Assembly (NCBI RefSeq): GCF_014648495.1
Contig: NZ_BMRF01000002.1
Coordinates: forward strand, 248,001-312,000
Direction of reading: 5' to 3'
DNA from: Actinomadura cremea
GTDB taxonomy: Bacteria > Actinomycetota > Actinomycetes > Streptosporangiales > Streptosporangiaceae
DNA: 64,000 nt
A program made the translations under genes and the position numbers. The notes under the pieces were generated by a model. That model saw nothing but the letters and a program-made list of their open reading frames with translations, had not been told where the DNA came from and ran no database searches. Positions 24,901 to 35,512 of the stretch are shown in pieces (position 1 is the first letter of the stretch; the number at the start of each line of letters is the position of its first letter).

Positions 24901-27206
24901 TCCAGCGCGGTCGTGTAGAGCGGGATCCGGGGCGGACGGGGGCGCAGCTCGGACGCCGCGGCGGCCAGCGGGGCGCACAGCGGGTCGGCCTGCGGGCTGT
25001 GGAACGCGACATCGGAGTCCACCGGACGGATCCGCACCCCCCGCGCGCTCCACTGCTCGGTGAGGTCCCGCATCGCGGCGGCGTCGCCGGACAGGACGGC
25101 CGAGCCGGGGGACGCGGCGACGGCGACGGCGACGTCGCCGCGGCCGGCGAGGCGCCGTTCGGCCTCCTCCGGCGGCAGCGCGACCATGGCCATCGCGCCG
25201 CGCCCCTCCAGCCGGCGCAGCAGCACCGACCGGCGGCAGACGAGCGCGGCGCCCTCCTCCAGGGTGAGCACTCCGGTGGTCACGGCCGCGGCGATCTCCC
25301 CGACCGAGTGGCCGATGACGGCGCCCGGACGCACCCCGTGCGCCCGCCACACCGCCGCGAGCGCCACCTGCATCGCGAAGATCATCGGCTGCACGATCGA
25401 GGTGGGCCGGGGCGCGTCGTCCAGCAGCACGGCCCGCGGCGACACGTCCAGCTCGGCGGTGAAGACCGGTTCGAGCCGCTCGATCACCTCGGCGAACACC
25501 GGCTCCTCGGCGAGCAGCTCGCGCCCCATGCCGATCCACTGCGAGCCCTGCCCGGAGAACACCCAGACCGGACCGCGCTCGGCGCCCGGCAGCACCGACC
25601 CGGTGGGGGACGCCGCGGTGCCGGCGTCCTCCCCGCCCGCCGCGAGTTCGCGGAGCCGTTCGACCAGCTCGGCGCGGCTCCCGGCGACGACCGCGGCGCG
25701 GTGGGGCAGCCGGGGTCGGCGGCGGGCCAGCGTGAACCCGGTGTCGCCCGTGCCGGGGGCGCCGGGCCGCGACAGCCGGTCGGCCAGCCGCCCGGCGTGC
25801 CGGGCGAGCGCGGCCGGATCGGCGGCCGACAGCGGGTAGACCGCGAGGCGGGCGTCCGTCCCGGCGGTCCCGCCGGAGCCGGTCGCCCCGGCGGCGGGGG
25901 CCGGGGCGGACGGGTCCCCGGCCTCCAGCAGGAGGTGCGCGATCGTGCCGCCGTAGCCGTAACCCGAGACGCCCGCCAGCCGCGGGCCGCCGGTGTCCGG
26001 CCACGCGGTCGTCCCGGTGACCGCGCGCAGCCGCAGCTCGTCCCACGCGATCTCGGGGTTCGGCGTGCCGATGTGCGGGTTCGGCGGGATCTCGCCGTGC
26101 TGGAGGGCCAGCACCGTCTTGATCACCCCGGCCACGCCCGCCCCGGCCTCCAGGTGCCCGACGTTGGGCTTGACCGAGCCGATCAGCAGCGGACGGTCGG
26201 CGGGGCGGCCCGCGCCGAACACCGTGCCGAGCGCCGCCGCCTCGATCGGGTCGCCCACCCGCGTTCCGGTTCCGTGGGCCTCCACGTAGCCGACCTCGGC
26301 CGGGTCGATCCCGGCCGCCCGGCAGGCGCGCCGCATCAGGTGGATCTGGGCCTCGCCGCTCGGCGCCATGATGCCGTTGGTGCGGCCGTCCTGGTGGACG
26401 GCGCTGCCGCGCAGCACCGCGAGCACCCGGTCGCCGTCGCGCCGCGCGTCCGCCAGCCGCTTGAGGACGACGAACCCGCCGCCCTCCCCGCGGCCGTAGC
26501 CGTCGGCGGCGGCGTCGAAGGACTTGCTGCGCCCGTCGGGGGCCAGCGCCCCCGCCGCGTCCAGCACCATGGACAGCCCCGGCGCGGCCATGACCAGCAC
26601 GCCGCCCGCGAGGGCCACCGGGCACTCGCCGCCGCGCAGCGCCTGCGCGGCCAGATGGATCGACACGAGGGACGACGAGCAGGCGGTGTCCACCGCCATG
26701 CTGGGGCCGCGCAGGTCCAGCGTGTACGACACGCGGTTGGCGACCCCGCAGTACGAGCCGCCGATGCCCGTCCACGCCTCGATGCGGGGCAGGTCCTCGA
26801 GCAGCCGCCGGCCGTAGTCGTCGGAGCCGACTCCCACGAACACGCCCGCGTCCGAACCGGCGAGGTCCGCGGGCGGGATCCCGGCGTGCTCCAGCGCCTC
26901 CCAGGCCAGCTCCAGCATGATCCGCTGCTGCGGGTCCAGCAGTTCGGCCTCGCGCGGGGTGATGTCGAAGAAGTCGGCGTCGAAGCCCTCGACATCGTCG
27001 AGGAACGCACCGCGCCTGGTCACGTCGCGCACCGCGTCCGCGTGCTCCTGGTCGCGGGCGGCGTAGCCGTCCCAGCGGCCCGCGGGCAGCTCCCCGACGG
27101 CGTCGCCGCCGGCGCGCAGCAGATCCCAGAACTCGGCCGGCGACCCGACGCCCCCGGCGAAGCGGCATGCCATCCCGACGATGGCGATGGGTTCGGGGGA
27201 GTTCAT
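21951..27206 (-). CDS. Iterative type I PKS, 6-methylsalicylic acid synthase type (MdpB-like)
   Basis: 1751 aa, one module. KS: DTACSSSLVSIH with Cys176, EAHGTGT, and the His in KPNVGHLEAG. AT: GHSVGEIAAA with Ser634. Product-template/dehydratase-type domain around 900-1180: its His939 lies in GEHPVREVEIVP, where the usual HxxxGxxxxP has Glu in place of Gly. KR: GGLGVLG for NADPH and Tyr1541 in GAYAASN. ACP: GVDSVM with Ser1699. No ER or TE. This KS-AT-DH-KR-ACP layout is that of bacterial aromatic synthases (NcsB, AziB, MdpB) that make orsellinate, 6-methylsalicylate or naphthoate. One KR plus the neighbours favours 6-methylsalicylate. ATG 27206 has AAGGAGGA upstream; ATG 27227 is in frame but lacks a ribosome site. 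Confidence 0.92.
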   Translation of the reverse strand: MNSPEPIAIVGMACRFAGGVGSPAEFWDLLRAGGDAVGELPAGRWDGYAARDQEHADAVRDVTRRGAFLDDVEGFDADFFDITPREAELLDPQQRIMLELAWEALEHAGIPPADLAGSDAGVFVGVGSDDYGRRLLEDLPRIEAWTGIGGSYCGVANRVSYTLDLRGPSMAVDTACSSSLVSIHLAAQALRGGECPVALAGGVLVMAAPGLSMVLDAAGALAPDGRSKSFDAAADGYGRGEGGGFVVLKRLADARRDGDRVLAVLRGSAVHQDGRTNGIMAPSGEAQIHLMRRACRAAGIDPAEVGYVEAHGTGTRVGDPIEAAALGTVFGAGRPADRPLLIGSVKPNVGHLEAGAGVAGVIKTVLALQHGEIPPNPHIGTPNPEIAWDELRLRAVTGTTAWPDTGGPRLAGVSGYGYGGTIAHLLLEAGDPSAPAPAAGATGSGGTAGTDARLAVYPLSAADPAALARHAGRLADRLSRPGAPGTGDTGFTLARRRPRLPHRAAVVAGSRAELVERLRELAAGGEDAGTAASPTGSVLPGAERGPVWVFSGQGSQWIGMGRELLAEEPVFAEVIERLEPVFTAELDVSPRAVLLDDAPRPTSIVQPMIFAMQVALAAVWRAHGVRPGAVIGHSVGEIAAAVTTGVLTLEEGAALVCRRSVLLRRLEGRGAMAMVALPPEEAERRLAGRGDVAVAVAASPGSAVLSGDAAAMRDLTEQWSARGVRIRPVDSDVAFHSPQADPLCAPLAAAASELRPRPPRIPLYTTALDDPRADAPRDGAYWAANLRAPVRFAAAVAAAAEDGYTVFLEVSPHPVVEHSIVETLDAHGVTDHLVAHTLRRKRPERATLLAGLGLLSCHGAEVDWSACWPGGAPADLPATPWRHRPYWAAAPEGGTPVTGRHDPAGHTLLGGRTRMNGTTPAHAWLTRVDRASRPYPGEHPVREVEIVPAAVLLTTFLTAAAETAGWSDLADVALRVPVSLTRPRDVQVVLQDGTLRLSSRMADGDPDDKGWITHTTAAVEPHSAPAPGGGPVAAGAPLPASHVVDRLGALGVAAMGFPWTVERIRAGEGVLTLTVRAGDAAGPGDPAKATWAPILDAAMSAGSIALPDPPTLRMPARLHRLSLPESPPDRADLVIRVTGENTVDVEFLAPEGGTLGTLTGLRYGELDGEVGAVANPRRLVHEITWRAPDGAAGRAAGAVPSGVVLVGPRSALRDALAEGLARTGTPHRVASSPSGLRDAAGEPPGEVLVVPRPGRPGRVEQDAGAATRLLARTVRTLAAGTGRASRLWCVTQGVRECAGPAPLGHAPLWGLARIVGAEHPDLWGGVIDVDDVPDVPAVLGVLRGTGGEDVVAVRDGGLLVPRLRFPEGDPVRAPISCRPDGTYLITGGLGVLGLEVAQWLATRGARRLVLAGRRTLPPRDSWDDLTDPADVARVRAIRSLERLGVTVVVVTVDVADAETAGKLLSPAALGLPPIRGVVHAAGVVDNRLLRDLDGESLRAVQRPKIGGALVLHSLFPPGEPDFFVLFSSCGQLLGLPGQGAYAASNAFLDGLAAHRRNAGDTGTISFGWTSWRGLGMSRSSAVIDEELAARGTADISRTEAFQAWELAERHDLGYAAVLRTIPLDPGRRRPPLFDDLPAEPAADAGAGAEAAAAPWAGLDGPELRDFLHAEITRRVAAETGLGAAEVDPGRPLVEMGVDSVMTVRIRRGLERGLHRPLPATLFWDRPTVEAVAEFLADGLDAAGPAVEEASA

Positions 27207-27279
27207 CAGGGGACGGTCCTCCTTCATCCGCCGCGGGCCCCCGGGCCGCGCGGTGCGACGTCGCGGGTCCAGGGCACGC

Positions 27280-28326
27280 TCACTTGTGGCCGACGACGAG
27301 CGTGTGGCCGAAACCGAGGTCCTGGCGGCGGTCGACGCGGGAGAAGCCCGCGTCCCGGACGGCCCGCTCCATGTCGTCCGGCGCGTAGGCCATGCCTTCG
27401 CCCGATGCGAGGGTGAGGAAGTACGGGGACACGAGCCCGGCGCTCATCGGGCCGGTGCCGGCGTCGTCGGACGTGAAGTTGTAGACCAGGCACACGCCCC
27501 CGTCGGGCAGCGCCGCGTGGCACTTGCGCAGCAGTTCGGTGTTCCGCTCCAGCGACCAGATCTCGAAGATGTGGAAGTACAGGATCGCGTCGCAGCCGTC
27601 CGGGAACGGGTCGGCGAACAGGTCGCCGGCGTGGAAGTGGACCCGCTTGCGCAGGTCCGGGTCCTCGATCCGGTCGGCGGCCAGGCGCACCACGCTCTCC
27701 TGGTCGAACACCGTCGCCTCGAGCCCGGGACGGCGCCCGGCCAGGTGGAGGCTGTTGGTGCCGTCGCCGCCGCCGAGGTCCAGGACGTGCCGGACTCCGG
27801 AGAAGTCGTACAGGTCGAGGAGCTGGGAGAAGGCGTACCGGGACGCGTCCCCCATGTTGGCGTAGAAGATCCGCTGGAGGTCGGGGTGCGCGGTGAGCCG
27901 CTCGTACAGGGTCGTCCCGGGGCCGGTGATGTGGCGCAGGCCGACGTTGGTGTTCCGGCGCATCGCCTCGGCGAAGTCGGGGAGGGCCCGGTTGATGACC
28001 TCCGCCTGCACGTCGACGAGCGGGCCGAGGAAGCGGCGCCCGGACCGCAGCAGCCGGTCCCGGGCCACGGCGCTGTTGACGTAGCCGTCCGCCCGCCGCT
28101 CCAGCAGCTTCATCGAGGTCAGGCCCAGCAGCAGGATGCGGGCGGGCTGCTCGTCGACCCCGAGCGCCGCCGCCGTCTCCGCGACGTCCATTCCGCCGGC
28201 CGTCTCGAGCAACTCGAAGAGCTCGAATTCCAGGGCGGTGCGCAGCAATTCGAAGGCGGTCGTGCCGTGAATGATGAGGCGTAGATAGTCTGCCTCGGAG
28301 ACGGTGACGGTGCGACTGTCGACCAT
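27280..28326 (-). CDS. SAM-dependent methyltransferase, MdpB1/NcsB1-like
   Basis: A 348-aa two-domain methyltransferase of the plant-O-methyltransferase-like family. A winged-helix dimerisation domain (1-150) precedes the Rossmann domain with SAM loop VLDLGGGDGTNSLH. Members in enediyne clusters act on the aromatic acyl group: NcsB1 is an O-methyltransferase, while MdpB1 is reported to add a C-methyl to CoA-bound 6-methylsalicylate. It heads the operon with the PKS and the CoA ligase, which supports the MdpB1 role; the sequence alone does not decide between C- and O-methylation. ATG 28326 has AAGGGAA upstream. Confidence 0.85.
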   Translation of the reverse strand: MVDSRTVTVSEADYLRLIIHGTTAFELLRTALEFELFELLETAGGMDVAETAAALGVDEQPARILLLGLTSMKLLERRADGYVNSAVARDRLLRSGRRFLGPLVDVQAEVINRALPDFAEAMRRNTNVGLRHITGPGTTLYERLTAHPDLQRIFYANMGDASRYAFSQLLDLYDFSGVRHVLDLGGGDGTNSLHLAGRRPGLEATVFDQESVVRLAADRIEDPDLRKRVHFHAGDLFADPFPDGCDAILYFHIFEIWSLERNTELLRKCHAALPDGGVCLVYNFTSDDAGTGPMSAGLVSPYFLTLASGEGMAYAPDDMERAVRDAGFSRVDRRQDLGFGHTLVVGHK

Positions 28327-28356
28327 GAATGATTCCCTTGCAGAGTTCGCGCGTCC

Positions 28357-28372
28357 ACGAATACGGAAGCTG
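28357..28372 (+). promoter_or_regulatory. Weak copy of the shared motif, ACGAATACGGAAGCTG
   Basis: Resembles the motif at 17915 (AATACGGAAG is identical) with one change in GATG. It lies in the 254-base divergent promoter between the aromatic-acid operon and the sugar operon. Confidence 0.3.
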
Positions 28373-28580
28373 TCTCGATCGTGATCGCGCGGTGTCCGCT
28401 TCGCACCTTCGTGATTGCTGTACCGGCGACGCGGGATGGGGTTAACCGCCGGGTTCGGACGGCGCATTTTTAAAGGTGCGGCCGGTCCGCGGCGGGTGCG
28501 ACGCTGACGAGGCGGCTGCGGAGTGTCGCGGCCGGCGCCCGGATATGGCGCCTAATTCGCATTCTCGGCAACGGAGGTGA

Positions 28581-29765
28581 ATGGTGTCGACCAGTGCGGT
28601 CCCCACCCGGAAAGAACTCGTCGCGCGGGCGGCTGAATTGGCGCCGGTCCTGCGCTCTAACAGCGCCTGGTCGGAGAAGAACCGGCGGTTGCACGACGAG
28701 TCGGTCCAGGCGCTCGCCGACGCGGGCCTGTTCAGAATGCGCATGCCCGCCCGGTACGGGGGCTACGAGTGCGACACCCGGACGCTGGTCGAGGTGGCCG
28801 CCGAACTGGGGCGCGCCGACGGCTCCGCCGCCTGGGTGGCGTCGGTGTACTGGATCCCCGGGTGGATGACGTGCCTGTTCCCCGACGAGGTCCAGGACGA
28901 GGTGTTCTCGACCCCCGACGTGCGGGTGTGCGGAACGCTGAGCCCGAGCGCGATCGCCAAGCCGGTGGACGGCGGCGTCGTCGTCACCGGCAAGTGGGGC
29001 TTCATCAGCGGCGCCCACCACGCCCGGTGGCAGGAGATCATCGCGATCCTGACGCCCGAGGACGGCGAGCCGTACCCGGTGATGGGGCTGGTTCCCCTGT
29101 CGGAGCTGCTGGTCGTGGACGACTGGAACACCTCGGGGCTGCGCGGCACGGGCAGTGTCAGCACGGTCGCCCGGGACCTGTTCGTGCCGCAGGAGCGGGT
29201 CCTGCCGCTGCCGGCCGTCCTGCAGGGCCAGCCGGCGTCCGCGCGCAACGCCGGAACGCCGATCTACCGCGTGCCGCTGCTGCCCGTCGCGTCCGCCTCG
29301 TCGGTCGGCTCCGTGCTGGGGATGGCGTACGCGGCGCGGGACGCCTTCCACAAGCGCCTTCCCGGCCGCAAGATCACCTACACCGGGTACGAGAGCCAGC
29401 GCGACGCGACGATCACGCACCTGCAGATCGCCGAGGCGACGATGAAGATCGACGAGGCGGAGTTCCACGCCTACCGGCTCGCGGACCTGGTCGACGCCAA
29501 GGCCGCCGAGGGCACGCCCTGGAAGCTGGAGGAACGCGCGCAGGTCCGGGCGGACCTCGGCGCCGTGTGCCGCCTCGGCAAGGAGGCCGTGGACATCCTG
29601 GCCTCCGCCAGCGGCGGATCGTCGATCTACGAGGACGTGCCGATCCAGCGGATCGCCCGCGACGTCCAGGCCGTCAACCTGCACGCCCTGATGAACCCGA
29701 ACACCAACACCGAGCTCTACGGCCGCGTGCTGTGCGGCCTCGAACCCAACACGCTCTACATCTGA
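28581..29765 (+). CDS. Acyl-CoA-dehydrogenase-fold flavin monooxygenase
   Basis: A 394-aa protein of the HsaA/HpaH group (group D flavin monooxygenases with acyl-CoA dehydrogenase fold). An N-terminal helical domain holds MPARYGGYECD. A middle beta domain follows (VTGKWGFISGAHHARW, the flavin-stacking segment), then a C-terminal four-helix bundle. These enzymes use FMNH2 or FADH2 from a reductase to hydroxylate aromatics or to N-oxidise amino sugars; both kinds of substrate exist in this pathway. It opens the rightward sugar/SgcJ operon. GGAGG precedes both ATG 28581 and GTG 28584; either may be used. A true acyl-CoA dehydrogenase is less likely. Confidence 0.8.
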   Translation: MVSTSAVPTRKELVARAAELAPVLRSNSAWSEKNRRLHDESVQALADAGLFRMRMPARYGGYECDTRTLVEVAAELGRADGSAAWVASVYWIPGWMTCLFPDEVQDEVFSTPDVRVCGTLSPSAIAKPVDGGVVVTGKWGFISGAHHARWQEIIAILTPEDGEPYPVMGLVPLSELLVVDDWNTSGLRGTGSVSTVARDLFVPQERVLPLPAVLQGQPASARNAGTPIYRVPLLPVASASSVGSVLGMAYAARDAFHKRLPGRKITYTGYESQRDATITHLQIAEATMKIDEAEFHAYRLADLVDAKAAEGTPWKLEERAQVRADLGAVCRLGKEAVDILASASGGSSIYEDVPIQRIARDVQAVNLHALMNPNTNTELYGRVLCGLEPNTLYI

Positions 29766-29805
29766 TCCGCGGCATCCATTCCGCGGGACGAATGAAGGGG
29801 AGATC

Positions 29806-30252
29806 ATGACCACATCCGACGCCGCCGCGCCGTCCGCCTCGGACCCGGCGGCCGTGGCCGCCCTCACCCAGCGCGTCGTCGCCGCCTGGGCCCACCAGGA
29901 CGCCGAGGGATTCGCCGGAGTCTTCACCGAGGACGGCACGATGATCCTGCCCGGCGTGTACCGCAAGGGCCGCGAGGAGATCCGCGCGTACATGGCGGAC
30001 GCGTTCGCGGGCCAGTACAAGGGCACCCAGGTCACCGGCAAGCCGCTCGACATGAAGTTCCTCGCCCCGGACGCGGCGCTCCTGCTCACCCAGGGCGGGG
30101 TGCTGGCCGCCGGGGAGTCGGAGGTCTCCGACGAGCAGTCCATCCGCGCGTCGTGGCTCGCGGTGAAGCGGGACGGCGAGTGGCGCCTCACCGCCTACCA
30201 GAACAGCCCCTCCGTGCAGGCGCTGCCCACGCCGGGGGCCTCGGCGAAATGA
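29806..30252 (+). CDS. SgcJ/EcaC-family small protein (SnoaL/NTF2-like fold)
   Basis: A 148-aa NTF2-like protein. The N-terminal helix pair RVVAAWAHQDAEGFAGVF, the strand GTMILPGVYRKGREEI and the C-terminal strand GEWRLTAYQNSP match the SgcJ family, common in nine-membered enediyne clusters. Its exact chemical role is unsettled as far as I know; a part in forming or holding the enediyne core is often proposed. Its presence supports an enediyne assignment for the whole cluster. ATG 29806 follows GGGGAG. The stop overlaps the start of the aminotransferase gene (ATGA). Confidence 0.88.
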   Translation: MTTSDAAAPSASDPAAVAALTQRVVAAWAHQDAEGFAGVFTEDGTMILPGVYRKGREEIRAYMADAFAGQYKGTQVTGKPLDMKFLAPDAALLLTQGGVLAAGESEVSDEQSIRASWLAVKRDGEWRLTAYQNSPSVQALPTPGASAK

Positions 30253-31460
30253 CCACGAACGGTGGCGGGCCGGCCCACCGGGCCGGCCCGCCCGGTCCGA
30301 TGATCAACGTTTTCCAGCCGGCGCTGGGAGACGCGGAGCTGGAGGCGGTCAAGGAGGTCTTCGACAGCAACTGGATCGGCCGCGGGAGGCGGGCCGACGC
30401 GTTCGAGACCGCGTTCGCGCGCCACCTAGGGGTGGGGCGCGCGCACGTCACGTCGGTCAACTCGTGCACCGAGGCCACCTTCATCGCGATGGACCTGGCG
30501 GGCGTCGGGCCCGGCGACGAGGTCGTCCTGCCGACGGTGAGCTTCGTCGGGGTCGGCAACGCCGTCGCGTCCCGCGGCGCCCGTCCGGTCTTCTGCGACG
30601 TCGACCCGCGGACCCTCGCCCCCACGGTCGACGCCGTCGCGGGGGCGCTGACCGACCGCACCCGGGCGGTGGTCGTCCTGCACTACGGCGGCCACCCGGG
30701 CGACATCGCGCGGATCGCCGCGCTGTGCCGCGACCGGGGCGTCCTGCTGATCGAGGACGCGGCCATCGGCATCGCCTCCCGGGTCGACGGGCGCGCCTGC
30801 GGGACGTTCGGCGACTTCGGGGTGTGGAGCTTCGACCACGGCAAGATCGCCGTGGCGGTCGACGGGGGAATGCTGTACGTCCGCGACCCCGAGCTGGCGG
30901 CGCGCGCGCCCAAGCTCGCCTACCTCGGCCTGGAACAGAAGAGCGGCTTCGACCAGGCCCTCCACCGCGACACCCGGTGGTGGGAGTTCGAGGTGTCCGA
31001 CTTCGCCCGGCGCTCGGTCACCAACGACGTGCTCGCCGCCGTCGGGAACGTCCAGCTCGGACGGCTCCCCGAGTTCATCGACCGCAGGCGGGAGGTCGCG
31101 CGGCGCTACGACGCGGGGCTGGCGGGCGTGGCCGGGATGGACCGCCCGCCGCCGCTGCCGCCCGGCCACGAGTCGTCCTACTACATGTACTGGGTGCAGT
31201 TCGAGGGAGGGATCAGGGACCAGATCGCCCGCGACCTGTACGACCGTGGCATCTACACCACCTTCCGCTACCCGCCGCTCCACCTGGTCAAGGCGTACGG
31301 CTCGGACGCGGTGCTCCCGAACGCGGAGGCGGCGGCCGCCCGCACCCTGTTGCTGCCCATGCACCAGTCGCTCACCGACACGGACGTGGAGCGGGTCATC
31401 GACGCCGTGCGCACGTGCGTCCCCGCACGTCTGCGGGAACGCGACCGCGCGGTGACATGA
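30249..31460 (+). CDS. DegT/DnrJ/EryC1-family sugar aminotransferase
   Basis: A 403-aa PLP enzyme of the sugar aminotransferase family. The cofactor Asp lies in LLIEDAAIGIAS, and Lys199 in WSFDHGKIAVAVDGG forms the Schiff base. The N-terminal PALGDAELEAVKEVFDSNWIGRG segment is typical. It should transfer an amino group from glutamate to C-4 of a UDP-4-keto-pentose, the amino step of madurosamine-type sugars (pathway inference). ATG 30249 overlaps the SgcJ stop, and the gene ends in an ATGA overlap with the dehydrogenase gene. The first about 17 residues are Gly/Pro-rich. Confidence 0.9.
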   Translation: MTTNGGGPAHRAGPPGPMINVFQPALGDAELEAVKEVFDSNWIGRGRRADAFETAFARHLGVGRAHVTSVNSCTEATFIAMDLAGVGPGDEVVLPTVSFVGVGNAVASRGARPVFCDVDPRTLAPTVDAVAGALTDRTRAVVVLHYGGHPGDIARIAALCRDRGVLLIEDAAIGIASRVDGRACGTFGDFGVWSFDHGKIAVAVDGGMLYVRDPELAARAPKLAYLGLEQKSGFDQALHRDTRWWEFEVSDFARRSVTNDVLAAVGNVQLGRLPEFIDRRREVARRYDAGLAGVAGMDRPPPLPPGHESSYYMYWVQFEGGIRDQIARDLYDRGIYTTFRYPPLHLVKAYGSDAVLPNAEAAAARTLLLPMHQSLTDTDVERVIDAVRTCVPARLRERDRAVT

Positions 31461-32815
31461 ATGGAGGGAAAGTGCCGGACAACCAGCCGGACTCCGGGAC
31501 CGTCGCGGTCGTCGGGCTCGGGTACGTGGGGTCGTGCCTCGCGGCGGCTCTGGCCGAGCGCGGCCTGAACGTTCTCGGAATCGACACCGACGAGCAGCTC
31601 ATCGACGAGTACAAGGCGGGCTTCTGCAGGTTCCGCGAGGACATGCTGGCGGACGGGATCGCCCGCGCGCTGGCGGCGGGCAGGCTGCACCTGACCACCG
31701 ACCACCGGGCCGTGTCCGCGGCCGGCGTGGTGCTGATCGCCGTCGGCACGCCCGTCCACGCCGACGGGTCGCTGGCCGACGAGCAGCTCCGCGCCGCCTG
31801 CGGGGCGCTCGGCGAGCACCTGCGCCCCGGCCAGCTCGCGGTGCTCAAGAGCACCGTCCCGCCGGGCACGACCCGGGAGCTGGTCCGGCCGCTGCTGGAG
31901 CAGGGCGGGCTGCGCGCGGGCCGGGACTTCCGGCTGGCCTTCAGCCCCGAACGGCTCGCGGAGGGGACGGCGCTCACCGAACTGCGCTCGTTCCCCATCG
32001 TGGTCGGCGGGATCGACGCGCGCAGCACCGCGGAGGCGGCGGAGTTCTGGCGGCGGGGCCTGGGCGTGGAGACGGTCCCGCAGGAGTCGCTGGAGGCCGC
32101 GGAGCTGGTCAAGCTGGCCGACAACTGGTGGATCGACCTGAACATCGCGCTCGCCAACGAGCTGGCCAGGCTGTGCGCGCTGTACGGCGCGGACGTGCTG
32201 GACGTGATCGAGGCGGCCAACACCGTGCCCAAGGGCAACGGCCGCGTCAACATCCTGCTGCCCGGCGTCGGCGTCGGGGGGTCGTGCCTGACCAAGGACC
32301 CGTGGATGGTGTGGCACGCGGCCCGCCTGCGCGGGCTGGAACTGCACACGCCCCGGGCCGGCCGCGCGGCCAACTCGGCCATGCCGGAGTACACCGCGCA
32401 GCTGATCATCGATGACCTGGTCGAGCGCGGCAAGGATCCCGCCGAGTCCACGGTCGCGGTGCTGGGCCTGGCGTTCAAGAACGACACCGGGGACCTGCGC
32501 GCCACCCCGACCCAGGGCGTCATCGCGGCCCTGACGAAGGCCGGGGTGCGGGTGCGCTGCCACGATCCGCTGGTCGACGCCGACGCGGCCGAGGACCTGC
32601 TGAACGTCCGGCCGCTGCCCACGGTGGAGGAGACCGTCCGGGACGCCGACTGCCTGGCGGTCCTGGCCCACCATCGCGCTTTCGACGCGATCGAGTACGC
32701 CGCGCTGGAGCCGGCCGGGTCGTGCCTGATCCTGGACGGCCGCGACCACTTCCCGAAGGACAAGGTCGCGAAGCTCCGCGAGCTCGGCTACCGCTACAGG
32801 GGAATCGGGAGGTGA
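31457..32815 (+). CDS. UDP-glucose 6-dehydrogenase family protein
   Basis: A 452-aa UDP-glucose/GDP-mannose dehydrogenase. NAD loop VVGLGYVGSCLA, the Lys in AAELVKLADNWW, and the catalytic Cys277 in GVGGSCLTKDPW are all present, with a C-terminal UDP-binding domain. It oxidises a UDP-hexose twice at C-6 to the uronate, the first committed step to a pentose sugar. ATG 31457 overlaps the previous stop. GTG 31472, five codons further, has GGAGGG right before it and may be the true start. It is followed directly by the decarboxylase-like SDR gene. Confidence 0.92.
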   Translation: MNGGKVPDNQPDSGTVAVVGLGYVGSCLAAALAERGLNVLGIDTDEQLIDEYKAGFCRFREDMLADGIARALAAGRLHLTTDHRAVSAAGVVLIAVGTPVHADGSLADEQLRAACGALGEHLRPGQLAVLKSTVPPGTTRELVRPLLEQGGLRAGRDFRLAFSPERLAEGTALTELRSFPIVVGGIDARSTAEAAEFWRRGLGVETVPQESLEAAELVKLADNWWIDLNIALANELARLCALYGADVLDVIEAANTVPKGNGRVNILLPGVGVGGSCLTKDPWMVWHAARLRGLELHTPRAGRAANSAMPEYTAQLIIDDLVERGKDPAESTVAVLGLAFKNDTGDLRATPTQGVIAALTKAGVRVRCHDPLVDADAAEDLLNVRPLPTVEETVRDADCLAVLAHHRAFDAIEYAALEPAGSCLILDGRDHFPKDKVAKLRELGYRYRGIGR

Positions 32816-32817
32816 GC

Positions 32818-33804
32818 ATGGAACGCGCGCTCGTCACGGGAGGCTCGGGATTCATCGGCGCGCACCTGGTCGACCGGCTGGTCGCCCGGGGCGACGAGGT
32901 GACCGTCTTCGACGCGGTGCCGTCCAGGGACGGCCGCGGCTCGCCCCGCGACCACGCCCGCCACGTCACCGGCGACGTCCGCGCCGCCGACGCGCTGGCC
33001 GAAGTGATCAAGCCGGGGGTCGACGTCGTCTACCACCTGGCCGCCATCGTCGGCGTCGACCGGTACCTCACCCGGCCGCTGGACGTCATCGACATCAACG
33101 TGCTGGGCACCCGCAACGTGCTGGAGCTCGCGGCCCGCGCGGGCGCCCGGGTGCTGGTCGCCAGCACCAGCGAGGTCTTCGGCAAGAACCCGGCGGTGCC
33201 GTGGGGGGAGGACGGCGACCGGGTGCTCGGCCCGACCACGGCCGACCGGTGGACCTACTCGTCCAGCAAGGCGCTCGCCGAGCACATGACGTTCGCGTTC
33301 GGGCGCCAGCACGGGCTGGAGTCCCGGGTGGTGCGCTTCTTCAACGTGTACGGGCCCCGGCAGCGTCCGGCCTACATCGTCAGCCGCAGCGTGCACCGCG
33401 CGCTCAACGGCATCCCGCCCGTCGTGTACGACCGGGGCGGGCAGACGCGCTGCTTCACCTACGTGGACGACGCGGTCGAGGGGGCGCTGCTGGCCGCCGG
33501 GAACCCGGCGGCGGCCGGGTACGCGTTCAACATCGGCACCACGGACGAGACGACGGTCGCCGAAGTCGTCGCGCTGGTCAACAAGCTCGCCGGGGTCGAG
33601 GCCACGCCTCTCCAGGTGGACACGGCCGAGAAGCTCGGGCCCGTCTACGAGGACCTGCCGCGCCGGGTGCCCGACACCGTCAGGGCGGCCGGCCTGCTCG
33701 GCTGGCGTCCCCGCACCGGGCTGGAGGACGGCCTGACCAGGACGATCGACTGGGCTCGGGAGAACCCGTGGTGGCTGAGCCTGCCGGACCAGGGCGCCGG
33801 CTGA
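32818..33804 (+). CDS. Extended SDR, UDP-glucuronate decarboxylase-like
   Basis: A 328-aa NAD-dependent sugar epimerase/dehydratase family enzyme. NAD loop is GGSGFIG; the catalytic Tyr147-x3-Lys151 is in [10 protein letters not shown]; the [11 protein letters not shown] loop is kept. Right after a UDP-glucose dehydrogenase, decarboxylation of UDP-glucuronate to UDP-4-keto-pentose or UDP-xylose is the likely reaction, giving the C5 ring that the aminotransferase then aminates. ATG 32818 has GGGAGG 5 bases upstream; GTG 32812 overlaps the previous stop and is a weaker alternative. Epimerase activity cannot be ruled out. Confidence 0.87.
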   Translation: MERALVTGGSGFIGAHLVDRLVARGDEVTVFDAVPSRDGRGSPRDHARHVTGDVRAADALAEVIKPGVDVVYHLAAIVGVDRYLTRPLDVIDINVLGTRNVLELAARAGARVLVASTSEVFGKNPAVPWGEDGDRVLGPTTADRWTYSSSKALAEHMTFAFGRQHGLESRVVRFFNVYGPRQRPAYIVSRSVHRALNGIPPVVYDRGGQTRCFTYVDDAVEGALLAAGNPAAAGYAFNIGTTDETTVAEVVALVNKLAGVEATPLQVDTAEKLGPVYEDLPRRVPDTVRAAGLLGWRPRTGLEDGLTRTIDWARENPWWLSLPDQGAG

Positions 33805-33820
33805 ACAGAGAGGCCGTTCG

Positions 33821-35440
<1,620 letters not shown>

Positions 35441-35512
35441 CCGTCGCGGACGGCAGGCTCCGATGCGAGCCGATGTGGGCCGGTGGGCCGGTGGGCCGGT
35501 GGACGGCGGGCG

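Noticed and set aside
22065-27416. A 1783-codon open frame on the plus strand
   Set aside because: Shadow of the PKS gene on the other strand; low-complexity Arg/Gly/Pro/His product without domains.
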